From: Phil1 sp964546125
Lineage (GTDB): Bacteria; Bacillota; Clostridia; Christensenellales; CAG-138
Direction: 5' to 3'
Assembly (NCBI GenBank): GCA_964546125.1
Contig: CAZJIS010000090.1
Span: 1 to 5,529, forward strand
DNA length: 5,529 nt
Shown: piece by piece, positions 1 to 5,138 of the stretch
How the letters are laid out: each line of letters starts with the position of its first letter
Position numbering within the stretch: position 1 is the stretch's first letter
Position numbers and translations under genes: made by a program
Notes under the pieces: generated by a model
The model's input: the letters and a program-made list of their open reading frames with translations, nothing else
Database searches by the model: none
What the model was told of the DNA's origin: nothing

Positions 1-722
1 TGGACCGCGTGGTCAACGCCCTCATCGCCGCGCAGCGCGCGGGCATCCCGCTCGACTTTGAGCGCGCCTGCGCGATCGATCTTGCAGGGCGCGATGTGTT
101 GAACGCCGTGCAGATGAGCGTCAACCCCAAGGTAATCGAAACGCCGGTCATCGCCGCCATCGCCAAGGACGGCATCGAACTGCGCGCCAAGGCGCGCGTG
201 ACCGTGCGCGCCAACATCGACCGCCTTGTGGGCGGCGCGGGCGAGGAGACCATCATCGCGAGGATCGGCGAGGGCATCGTCACCACCGTCGGCTCCTCGG
301 CAAGCCATAAGGACGTGCTCGAGAACCCCGACCTTATCTCCCAAACCGTGCTCAACAAGGGCCTTGACGCGGGCACCGCCTTCGAGATTCTCTCGATCGA
401 CATCGCCGATGTGGACGTTGGCCGCAACGTCGGCGCGCAGCTTCAGATCGACCAGGCCGAGGCCGATAAGCGCATCGCCCAGGCTAAGGCCGAGGAGCGC
501 CGCGCGATGGCCGTTGCGCAGGAGCAGGAGAACAAGGCCGAAGTGCAGGGCATGCGCGCGCGCGTGATCGAAGCCGAGGCCGAGGTGCCAAAGGCCATCG
601 CCACGGCTTTCCGCGACGGCAAGCTCGGCGTGATGGATTATTACAACATGCAAAACGTCATCTCGGATACGAAGATGCGCGAAACCATCTCCGGCGCCGG
701 GTATACAGAGAAAAAGGAATGA
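1..722 (+). CDS. floA: Flotillin-like protein FloA, C-terminal part (5' end outside window)
   Basis: FloA is a bacterial flotillin that scaffolds ordered membrane microdomains on the inner face of the cytoplasmic membrane. The open frame enters at base 3, and the first residues (DRVVNALIAAQRAG) already match the middle of Bacillus FloA, so GTG at 9 is an internal codon. About 239 residues are present. The family has about 330, so the N-terminal membrane hairpin and the start of the SPFH domain (roughly 90 residues) are missing. Visible family hallmarks are AIDLAGRDVL, QMSVNPKVIETP, RANIDRLVGGAGEETI, NPDLISQTVL and TAFEILSIDIADVDVG. They are followed by the Ala/Glu-rich coiled coil (DQAEADKRIAQAKAEERRAM, EAEAEVPKAI) typical of flotillins. 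The C-terminal tail (GVMDYYNMQN, then a short variable end) is also FloA-like. The next gene starts 46 bases downstream, with a small hairpin between, so co-transcription is likely. Family identity is very secure; the precise cargo is unknown. Confidence 0.96.
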   Translation, partial: DRVVNALIAAQRAGIPLDFERACAIDLAGRDVLNAVQMSVNPKVIETPVIAAIAKDGIELRAKARVTVRANIDRLVGGAGEETIIARIGEGIVTTVGSSASHKDVLENPDLISQTVLNKGLDAGTAFEILSIDIADVDVGRNVGAQLQIDQAEADKRIAQAKAEERRAMAVAQEQENKAEVQGMRARVIEAEAEVPKAIATAFRDGKLGVMDYYNMQNVISDTKMRETISGAGYTEKKE

Positions 723-727
723 GAAAC

Positions 728-747
728 CGGCGCTTTGATTCGCGCCG
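728..747 (+). other. Small intergenic hairpin between floA and the zinc-ribbon gene
   Basis: A perfect 6-bp inverted repeat (CGGCGC at 728-733, GCGCCG at 742-747) with an 8-base loop lies just after the floA stop and just before the next ribosome binding site. No T-run follows, so it is not a standard intrinsic terminator. It could be an mRNA-stabilising or processing element, or chance in GC-rich DNA. Confidence 0.3.
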
Positions 748-768
748 ATCGGGAAAGGAGGCCGCGCT

Positions 769-1425
769 ATGCCGACGATCGTCATTCTCCTCATCATCGG
801 GCTCGTGATCGCCAACGCTTACTCCAAGGCCGTGCAGCGGCAGCGCAGCGCGCAGGCAAACCTGCGCGGCGAGGCGGAGGCCCGCGCGGCGCAGCCCGCG
901 CAGGCCCGGCCCATGCAGCCCGCTGTCCGCACCGCACAACCCTCCGTTCGCATGGGGCGCCCCGGGCCGGATGCGTGGCGCTGCACCTGCGGCAACGCGA
1001 ACGCCGCGGGCACTGTTTACTGCACGCGCTGCGGGCGCGGCCGTGCGGAAACCTTCACGAGCGGCAGCCTTGCCTACGAATCTCATGAGGGCATGGCCGC
1101 TTACGGCAGCGGCGAGGGCGATTCCACGGAGGGGGCGCGCGGCACAGGCACGCTCAGCGCCGCAAAACCCAGCCTGCGCCATATCGTCAAAGCCTCGAGC
1201 GAATCGGCCCACACGCACGCTGAAACCAGCATCACCGGCCTATCCGGGGATTGCGAGGCCGAAGAGCCGTTTGCCGATGATTCGGCGCCCGATGAGGACG
1301 CCTATGCCCTTGGCCAAAAGAAACGGGCGCTCCCTTATGGCCTTGCGCTCAATACCCCCGGAGACCTCGCGCGCGGCCTTCTCTACGCCGAAATCCTCGC
1401 AAAGCCCAAGGCGCTTCGCAACTGA
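769..1425 (+). CDS. Membrane-anchored zinc-ribbon protein of unknown function
   Basis: I do not recognise a named family; this is a 218-residue hypothetical protein. It starts at ATG 769, seven bases after a strong AAAGGAGG (754-761). Residues 3-16 (TIVILLIIGLVIAN) form one short hydrophobic membrane anchor, followed at once by basic residues, which suggests the rest is cytoplasmic. Residues 30-68 are Ala/Pro/Arg-rich and probably disordered. Residues 70-90 form a compact zinc ribbon: W70, Cys72, Cys74, Cys85 and Cys88 in a CxC-x10-CxxC arrangement with an Asn between, reminiscent of RanBP2-type or rubredoxin-like knuckles. Residues 95-175 are low-complexity and acidic toward the end. The last ~35 residues (around GDLARGLLYAEILAKPKALR) are predicted helical and resemble a short C-terminal motif I associate with clostridial proteins ending in 'SEIL-x-x-PKALR'. 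That resemblance is from memory, not a search. It lies between floA and deoD with short gaps, probably in one transcript. A role at FloA microdomains is only an inference from position. Confidence 0.85.
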   Translation: MPTIVILLIIGLVIANAYSKAVQRQRSAQANLRGEAEARAAQPAQARPMQPAVRTAQPSVRMGRPGPDAWRCTCGNANAAGTVYCTRCGRGRAETFTSGSLAYESHEGMAAYGSGEGDSTEGARGTGTLSAAKPSLRHIVKASSESAHTHAETSITGLSGDCEAEEPFADDSAPDEDAYALGQKKRALPYGLALNTPGDLARGLLYAEILAKPKALRN

Positions 1426-1453
1426 CTGCGCCTTAACACGATCATCATCATAT

Positions 1454-1458
1454 GGAGG
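1454..1458 (+). promoter_or_regulatory. Ribosome binding site that fixes the deoD start
   Basis: GGAGG at 1454-1458 is 8 bases before ATG 1467 and overlaps the upstream in-frame ATG at 1452. It therefore cannot serve 1452 and selects 1467, the start that also aligns with the known DeoD N-terminus. Confidence 0.85.
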
Positions 1459-1466
1459 GAAGAATC

Positions 1467-2171
1467 ATGCCCATACCCACACCGCACATCAGCGCCAAAG
1501 AAGGGGATTTTGCAAAAACCGTGCTCATGCCCGGCGACCCTTTGCGCTCGAAGTTCATCGCCGAAACCTACCTTGAAAACGCCGAGCTTGTCAACAACGT
1601 GCGCGGCGTGCACGGCTACACCGGCTTTTACCGGGGAAAGCGCGTTTCCGTCATGGCAAGCGGCATGGGCATGCCCGCCATCGGCATCTATGCTTACGAA
1701 CTTTTTAACTTCTATGGGGTGGAAAACATCATCCGCGTAGGTTCCGCCGGCGCCATCAGCCCCGATTTACCGCTTCGCAGCATCGTCATCGGCATGAGCG
1801 CTTCCACCAACTCCAACTTCGCCGCGCAATATGCGCTGCCCGGAACCCTCGCGCCCACGGCGAGCTGGAAGCTCGTGCACGCCGCGGCCGCCGAGGCCGA
1901 GCGCATGGGCCTGGTCTACAAGGTCGGCAACATCCTCTCGAGCGACACGTTTTACGACGACGCCGGCCGCACCCTCGAATGGGGGAAGCTCGGCGCGCTC
2001 GCGGTCGAAATGGAAGCGGCCGCCCTCTACCTCACCGCCGCGCGCGCGGGCAAGAACGCGCTTTGCGTGTGCACCATCTCCGATAGCCTCGTCACCGGCG
2101 AGGAATGCACGAGCCAGGAGCGCCAAAACACCTTTACTGCCATGATGGAGCTTGCGCTCACGATCGCGTAG
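1467..2171 (+). CDS. deoD: Purine nucleoside phosphorylase, DeoD type
   Basis: This cytoplasmic salvage enzyme reversibly cleaves purine (deoxy)ribonucleosides with phosphate to give the free base and (deoxy)ribose-1-phosphate. From ATG 1467 the protein has 234 residues, the usual size of the hexameric, broad-specificity bacterial family (E. coli DeoD has 239). Conserved features by residue: His7 in the TPHI start motif; the phosphate-binding GDPLR (23-27); Arg46 in NNVRG; GMGMP (66-70); RVGSAGA (90-96) with Arg90 and Ser93; the ribose-binding EME (181-183) in VEMEAAALY; SDS (205-207) with the catalytic Asp206; and Arg219 in the ERQNTF motif. All the expected active-site residues are therefore present and the enzyme should be active. 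The in-frame ATG at 1452 would add five residues but overlaps the ribosome binding site, so it is rejected. It sits 41 bases after the zinc-ribbon gene with no visible promoter, suggesting shared transcription. No deoxyribose-catabolic partner genes (deoC, deoB) are in the window. Confidence 0.97.
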   Translation: MPIPTPHISAKEGDFAKTVLMPGDPLRSKFIAETYLENAELVNNVRGVHGYTGFYRGKRVSVMASGMGMPAIGIYAYELFNFYGVENIIRVGSAGAISPDLPLRSIVIGMSASTNSNFAAQYALPGTLAPTASWKLVHAAAAEAERMGLVYKVGNILSSDTFYDDAGRTLEWGKLGALAVEMEAAALYLTAARAGKNALCVCTISDSLVTGEECTSQERQNTFTAMMELALTIA

Positions 2172-2179
2172 GCGGCGCG

Positions 2180-2234
2180 GCCCCGCTTAGGGCCGCAGAC
2201 CCTAAGAACCCATTTAGGGAACGGCTTGCGGGGC
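2180..2234 (+). other. Structured region after deoD with mutually exclusive hairpins
   Basis: CTTAGGG at 2186-2192 pairs perfectly with CCCTAAG at 2200-2206 (7-base loop). CCCTAA (2200-2205) can instead pair with a second TTAGGG at 2214-2219 (8-base loop), so the two hairpins compete. An outer 7-bp pair, GCCCCGC (2180-2186) with GCGGGGC (2228-2234), could enclose most of the structure. There is no T-run, so it is not a standard terminator. It could be a 3' end structure for the deoD mRNA or a leader element for the TetR gene. It matches no riboswitch class I know. Confidence 0.35.
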
Positions 2235-2276
2235 AATTTGATAGCGTCCCGAAGGGTTTCGCCAGCGGCGCATTAT

Positions 2277-2308
2277 CGCAGGGGCGCGCACACAGGCGCG
2301 CCCCTGCG
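2277..2308 (+). other. Perfect 13-bp GC-rich hairpin/palindrome before the TetR gene
   Basis: Bases 2277-2289 and 2296-2308 are perfect inverted complements (arm CGCAGGGGCGCGC) around the six-base loop ACACAG. The structure ends two bases before the AAAAGGAGG ribosome binding site of the TetR gene. Neither strand shows a T-run of terminator length immediately after it. It may end or protect the deoD transcript, insulate the ribosome binding site, or as DNA act as an operator for a dimeric regulator such as the TetR protein itself. The pairing is certain; the role is inferred. Confidence 0.6.
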
Positions 2309-2325
2309 TGAAAAGGAGGCTTTCC

Positions 2326-2913
2326 GTGGCAAAGAAAAAAGCGCGCAACACCAAGGGCAAGATCGTCGCCGCAGCCTGGAAGCTTTTCTACGAGCAGGGT
2401 TATGACGACACCACCGTCGAGGAAATCATCGAAGCTTCGGGAACCTCGCGCGGCTCCTTCTACCATTATTTTGAGGGGAAGGATGCGCTGCTCTCGACCC
2501 TTTCCTACCTGTTTGATGAAAAATACCTCTCCCTGATGGGCGAGCTTTCGCCCGAAGCGCATGCTTTTGATAAGCTCATGTTCCTCAACGGCGAGCTGTT
2601 CGGCATGATCGAGAACAGCGTTTCCCTCGACTTGCTCGCGCGGCTCTACTCTTCCCAGCTCATTACGCGCGGGGATAAGCACCTGCTCGATCACAACCGC
2701 GTTTATTACCGCCTTTTACGCAGCATCGCCTCCGAAGGCATCGCCCGCGGGGAACTGAGCGCCGCGTTCACGGTGGTCGAACTCGTCAACGCCTACGCCA
2801 TGCTTGAACGCGCTTTGCTCTACGATTGGTGCATCTCCGGCGGCGGCTATTCGCTCAAAAACTACGCCGCGCGCATGCTGCCGCTGCTGTTCGGCTACGC
2901 GCGCGCAGCCTGA
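2326..2913 (+). CDS. TetR/AcrR-family transcriptional regulator
   Basis: This is a 195-residue DNA-binding regulator, the normal size for TetR-family dimers. GTG 2326 is chosen as start because AAAAGGAGG (2311-2319) ends 6 bases before it. The alternative GTG at 2308 lies at the foot of a hairpin with no ribosome binding site ahead of it. The N-terminal basic stretch (KKKARNTKGKI) leads into the TetR helix-turn-helix: IVAAAWKLFYEQGYDDTTV (13-31), VEEIIEASGTSRGSFYHYFE (31-50), then GKDALL (51-56). All are textbook positions, including the YxYF recognition helix. Residues 60-195 form the variable all-helical ligand and dimer domain, whose ligand cannot be told from sequence. TetR proteins are usually repressors released by a small ligand and often act on their own gene or an adjacent one. 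The gene immediately downstream on the same strand encodes a cyclodeaminase-like enzyme, and the 180-bp gap between them holds a palindrome and promoter-like sequences. That makes this enzyme the leading candidate target, by inference only. Confidence 0.95.
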   Translation: MAKKKARNTKGKIVAAAWKLFYEQGYDDTTVEEIIEASGTSRGSFYHYFEGKDALLSTLSYLFDEKYLSLMGELSPEAHAFDKLMFLNGELFGMIENSVSLDLLARLYSSQLITRGDKHLLDHNRVYYRLLRSIASEGIARGELSAAFTVVELVNAYAMLERALLYDWCISGGGYSLKNYAARMLPLLFGYARAA

Positions 2914-2932
2914 TATATTTTATTTCATAAGA

Positions 2933-2954
2933 ACCGTATTGCATAAAGTACGGT
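2933..2954. promoter_or_regulatory. Candidate TetR operator palindrome
   Basis: ACCGTA (2933-2938) and TACGGT (2949-2954) are perfect inverted half-sites 10 bases apart. The 22-bp size is typical of sites bound by a TetR dimer, and the site lies 19 bp after the TetR stop codon and overlaps a weak -35-like TTGCAT. Symmetry and position are visible; binding is inferred. Confidence 0.35.
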
Positions 2955-2993
2955 AGAAAACCATTATAAAGCCTAATAAAAGCTGGTATAACC

Positions 2994-3038
2994 GGGATGG
3001 GTGTACGGATTGCGTTCTGTGTTTCATCCTGTTTTTTT
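2994..3038 (+). terminator. Probable terminator or attenuator hairpin with T7 tract
   Basis: GGGATG (2994-2999) pairs with CATCCT (3025-3030, one G-T pair). After a small internal loop, an upper stem forms between 3003-3009 and 3016-3022 with several G-T pairs and a six-base loop. A G and then seven T (3032-3038) follow directly. The stem is weaker than the other terminators here, but the T-run is long. It would end the TetR transcript, or act as an attenuator if a promoter lies near 2939-2967. Confidence 0.45.
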
Positions 3039-3041
3039 ATC

Positions 3042-3050
3042 TGTTATGCT
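3042..3050 (+). promoter_or_regulatory. Extended -10 promoter element for the cyclodeaminase-like gene
   Basis: TGTTATGCT fits an extended -10 (TG-n-TATnnT) 44 bases before the ATG at 3094, directly after the T-run. At the matching -35 distance there is only a poor match (TTTCAT, 3022-3027), so activity would depend on the extended -10. It would give a leader of roughly 37 bases. Confidence 0.4.
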
Positions 3051-3093
3051 CCCCTAAGAAAGGCTTGATCAGAAGGAATGGGAGGAGCAAACC

Positions 3094-4239
3094 ATGTTTC
3101 AATTGCCAAAATACAATGCGCCGGATTTTGCCGGTTCGGCGTTCGTCAATGCGCCCGATGCGCGCACCGTGCCCGCGCCGGCGGATGGCATAGTGCCCGC
3201 GGATTTTTACGCAACCACCATTTACCCCGAGTATTTTAAGCTTGGCGGGGAGTGGAAGCTCATCGAGGCCGCGCGCATGGATTGTTGCGCGGTGGTGCGC
3301 GCGGGGCGGCCCGTGGCGGTGGAAGCGCGAAACGTGCGCCGCGGGGAAGCTGTGGTCGTGGGCCGCGCGGAAGACCTTTCAAACGGCGTTTATATTTTTA
3401 GCGATGCGTTCGCGCAAAAGGAAGAAGCGCGCCAGGCGTTTGCGTTTCGCACCGAGCGCTCGCGTGAAACCGCGAGCTCGCAGGATTACGACCAGCTTGC
3501 GGAGCTTCTCCGATTCGAGCGCGAGCACGGGCACATCGTTTGGGTGCTCGGCCCCGCCGTCGATTTTGACCGCAACGCCCGCCGCGCGATGGCGGACCTC
3601 ATACGCGCGGGCTATGCGGATGCGATCTTCGCGGGCAACGCGCTCGCGACGCATGACCTTGAGGCGGCGCTTTTCCACACGGCGCTCGGGCAGGATATTT
3701 ATTCGAAGGAACTGATTTACAACGGGCATTACCATCACCTTGACGCCATCAACCGCGCGCGCGAGGCAGGTTCCATCGAGGCGCTTTTGCGCAGGGAGAA
3801 CATCACCGACGGCATCCTTGCCGCCTGCGCCCAAAAGAATGTGCCCTATGTACTCGCAGGTTCCATCCGCGACGACGGACCCTTGCCCGGCGTGATTTCG
3901 GATGTATATGAGGCGCAAAACGCCATGCGCGCCCACACCAAAAGGGCGACGACCGTCATCGGCCTTGCAACGCAGCTGCACTCTATCGCCACGGGCAACA
4001 TGACGCCTTCGTGGCAGCTCGCGGGCGGCCAAGTGCGCCCCGTGTATTTTTACAGCGTGGATATTTCGGAGTTTGCGGTCAACAAGCTGCACGACCGCGG
4101 GAGCCTGAGCGTTAAAAGTCTTGTGACCAACGTACAGGATTTTCTCGTGCACATGGCGCAAAGCCTCGCCTGCGGGGCGCGCGCCGGCGCGCATTGCGCG
4201 GAGGCGTTCGGCGCAGCCTTGCCGCGCGCGGGCGCTTAA
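3094..4239 (+). CDS. LOR/SDH-domain protein, putative archaeal-type ornithine cyclodeaminase (TIGR00300 family)
   Basis: This 381-residue protein starts at ATG 3094, preceded by GGGAGGAG (3080-3087). It matches the TIGR00300 family in length and motif order. The family includes archaeal (methanogen-type) ornithine cyclodeaminases and the C-terminal half of the cyanobacterial arginine-to-proline enzyme AgrE/ArgZ. Residues ~25-105 form the N-terminal LOR/SDH domain (FYATTIYPEY 38-47, RMDC 61-64, NGVYIF 97-102). Residues ~145 on form the NAD-binding Rossmann-like part: VLGPAVDF (151-158), AGNALATHDLEAALF (180-194), AGSIRDDGPLPG (255-266), LHSIATGNM (295-303), the SVDISEF strand (321-327) and DRGS (334-337). 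The likely reaction is NAD-assisted deamination and cyclisation of ornithine to proline plus ammonia in the cytoplasm. The N-terminal arginine dihydrolase domain of AgrE is absent, so ornithine would come from elsewhere. Substrate is inferred from family only; the same domain occurs in lysine-ketoglutarate reductase/saccharopine dehydrogenase proteins. It follows a TetR gene, is probably transcribed alone, and ends at a strong terminator. Confidence 0.85.
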   Translation: MFQLPKYNAPDFAGSAFVNAPDARTVPAPADGIVPADFYATTIYPEYFKLGGEWKLIEAARMDCCAVVRAGRPVAVEARNVRRGEAVVVGRAEDLSNGVYIFSDAFAQKEEARQAFAFRTERSRETASSQDYDQLAELLRFEREHGHIVWVLGPAVDFDRNARRAMADLIRAGYADAIFAGNALATHDLEAALFHTALGQDIYSKELIYNGHYHHLDAINRAREAGSIEALLRRENITDGILAACAQKNVPYVLAGSIRDDGPLPGVISDVYEAQNAMRAHTKRATTVIGLATQLHSIATGNMTPSWQLAGGQVRPVYFYSVDISEFAVNKLHDRGSLSVKSLVTNVQDFLVHMAQSLACGARAGAHCAEAFGAALPRAGA

Positions 4240-4257
4240 AAAACAAAGGACTTCTAC

Positions 4258-4283
4258 CCCCGGCTTTTGCCGGGGATTTTTAT
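4258..4283 (+). terminator. Intrinsic terminator of the cyclodeaminase-like gene
   Basis: A perfect 7-bp GC stem (CCCCGGC 4258-4264, GCCGGGG 4269-4275) with a TTTT tetraloop is followed by ATTTTTAT (4276-4283). It lies 18 bases after the stop codon. Confidence 0.92.
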
Positions 4284-4321
4284 GCCGGTTTGTTAAAAAA
4301 CGGAGATTGGGCAACCGGGGG

Positions 4322-4351
4322 TTGACAGGCCGCCCTGCGAGCCGTTATAAG
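4322..4351 (+). promoter_or_regulatory. Sigma-A-type promoter of the thioredoxin lipoprotein gene
   Basis: The -35 is a perfect TTGACA (4322-4327) and the -10 is TATAAG (4346-4351), with an 18-base spacer (TTATAA one base earlier gives 17). Transcription should start near 4358, just before the AAGGAGG ribosome binding site (4366-4372). A short palindrome, CAACC (4312-4316) with GGTTG (4320-4324), overlaps the -35 and could be a regulator site. Confidence 0.85.
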
Positions 4352-4379
4352 TATATTATAGATACAAGGAGGTCATGGC

Positions 4380-4970
4380 ATGAAGCAACAGTTCCGCTAC
4401 CGCACGTTCATCCGGCTGCGCAACGCCGTGCTTGCGGCGCTGCTCGCGGCGTTGCTTGTGGGCTGCGCGGCGGTTGCCCCCGGCGCGGGTGCGTTCACCC
4501 CCGCCGCGGTTGAGCCAGGCGTACCTCTGTTCGGAGAGTTCAAAGCGAAGGATACGCTTGGCAACGAAGTCACAAACGACCTGTTTGCCGATTATACGCT
4601 CACCATGGTCAACATCTGGGCCACTACATGCTCGCCCTGCGTCAACGAAATGCCCGAACTTGCCGAGCTCAATGCGGAATATGGCGAAAAGGGCTTCCAA
4701 ATCGTGGGCATTGTGATCGACGTGACGGACGCAAAAGGCCGCTTGGATGAAAAAATGCTTGCGGATGCGCTCTCGATCATCGAGAGCACCGGCGCGAACT
4801 ACACGCACATCATCCCCACGGCGGCGATGTTCGGCGCGTATTTAAAAAAGGTCACCGCAGTGCCGACAACCGTGTTCCTCAACAGCAAAGGCGAGCCTGT
4901 CGGCAAGGCCATCCTCGGCGCGGCGGACAAGGCCGATTGGGCGGAAATCATTGAAGAAAAGCTTGGTTGA
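4380..4970 (+). CDS. TlpA/ResA-like thioredoxin-fold lipoprotein
   Basis: This is a 196-residue extracytoplasmic thiol-disulfide oxidoreductase anchored by a lipid. It starts at ATG 4380, seven bases after AAGGAGG. Residues 1-28 are a lipoprotein signal peptide: basic start (KQQFRYRTFIRLR), hydrophobic core (AVLAALLAALL) and lipobox LVGC, with Cys29 as the predicted lipidated residue. The thioredoxin domain follows from about residue 48. It has the strand TLTMVNIWATTC, the redox motif C84-S-P-C87 (WATTCSPC, with W80), FQIVGIVIDV (106-115), and the cis-proline loop AVPTTVFL (160-167, Pro162). Both catalytic cysteines and the cis-Pro are intact. The WxxxCxPC pattern and the ending GEPVGKAILGA are typical of the TlpA/ResA group, which reduces or resolves disulfides in exported proteins. 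No CcdA-type electron donor or cytochrome-maturation gene is seen nearby, so the partner is unknown. It has its own promoter and terminator and is therefore a single-gene unit. Confidence 0.93.
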   Translation: MKQQFRYRTFIRLRNAVLAALLAALLVGCAAVAPGAGAFTPAAVEPGVPLFGEFKAKDTLGNEVTNDLFADYTLTMVNIWATTCSPCVNEMPELAELNAEYGEKGFQIVGIVIDVTDAKGRLDEKMLADALSIIESTGANYTHIIPTAAMFGAYLKKVTAVPTTVFLNSKGEPVGKAILGAADKADWAEIIEEKLG

Positions 4971-5015
4971 TGCTGTAAAGCAAGGCCGTTTTTTCCACCC
5001 GGCCCGCCGCGCAAC

Positions 5016-5036
5016 GCCCGCGCTGCGGGCTTTTTT
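5016..5036 (+). terminator. Intrinsic terminator after the thioredoxin lipoprotein gene
   Basis: GCCCGC (5016-5021) and GCGGGC (5025-5030) form a perfect 6-bp GC stem with a GCT loop, followed by TTTTTT (5031-5036). It is 45 bases after the stop codon. Confidence 0.9.
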
Positions 5037-5050
5037 GAAATCCGAAAACA

Positions 5051-5070
5051 CGCTGGGAATTCACCCAGCG
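5051..5070. other. Second hairpin between terminator and promoter
   Basis: CGCTGGG (5051-5057) and CCCAGCG (5064-5070) are perfect 7-bp inverted repeats with a six-base loop. No T-run follows on the + strand; on the - strand it is followed by TGTTTT. It could be a back-up or reverse-strand terminator, or an operator 9 bases upstream of the -35 box. Confidence 0.45.
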
Positions 5071-5079
5071 ATCCTCGGG

Positions 5080-5108
5080 TTGACGCGCGCTCCCGTGAAA
5101 GGTATAAA
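5080..5108 (+). promoter_or_regulatory. Sigma-A-type promoter of the repeat-containing lipoprotein gene
   Basis: The -35 TTGACG (5080-5085) and -10 TATAAA (5103-5108) have the ideal 17-base spacer. The start point is expected near 5114-5116, about 25 bases before ATG 5139. The sequence around its -35 (GGGTTGAC) is the same as at the promoter before 4380. Confidence 0.87.
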
Positions 5109-5129
5109 TACGGCATCAAAACACGGGAG
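5090..5129 (+). promoter_or_regulatory. Inverted repeat pairing the promoter spacer with the ribosome binding site
   Basis: CTCCCGTG (5090-5097, between -35 and -10) is a perfect complement of CACGGGAG (5122-5129), which contains most of the GGGAGG ribosome binding site (5125-5130). RNA started at the local promoter lacks the left arm. RNA reading through from upstream would contain both arms and could hide the ribosome binding site. Confidence 0.5.
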
Positions 5130-5138
5130 GTACGTTCG

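Larger units (their letters stand above)
2914..3093 (+). promoter_or_regulatory. AT-rich regulatory gap between the TetR gene and the cyclodeaminase-like gene
   Basis: This 180-bp gap is clearly more AT-rich than the coding DNA around it. In order it holds a palindrome (2933-2954) with weak promoter-like hexamers overlapping it (TTGCAT 2939-2944, CATTAT 2962-2967, spacer 17), a long imperfect hairpin ending in seven T (2994-3038), an extended -10 box (3042-3050), and the ribosome binding site GGGAGGAG (3080-3087) for the gene at 3094. The order suggests a terminator for the TetR gene followed by, or combined with, control of the next gene. Confidence 0.6.

Noticed and set aside
9..11. GTG at 9 as the start of the first gene
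   Set aside because: The frame is open from base 3 and the upstream residues match the interior of FloA, so the gene is truncated by the window edge.
658..1218. Minus-strand open frame opposite the zinc-ribbon gene
   Set aside because: Arg/Ala-rich translation without domains. The + strand frame has a good ribosome binding site, a membrane anchor and a zinc ribbon.
1452..1454. ATG 1452 as the deoD start
   Set aside because: It overlaps the GGAGG ribosome binding site and adds five residues not found in the DeoD family.
2308..2310. GTG 2308 as the TetR start
   Set aside because: It sits at the foot of the 13-bp hairpin, has no ribosome binding site ahead of it, and would place the AAAAGGAGG inside the coding sequence.
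2158..2694. Minus-strand open frame spanning the deoD-tetR gap
   Set aside because: It overlaps the well-supported TetR helix-turn-helix coding region and crosses the structured gap. Its protein shows no family features.
3379..4314. Long minus-strand open frame opposite the cyclodeaminase-like gene
   Set aside because: It is antisense to a strongly matched protein, has no recognisable motifs, and arises from GC-rich codon bias.
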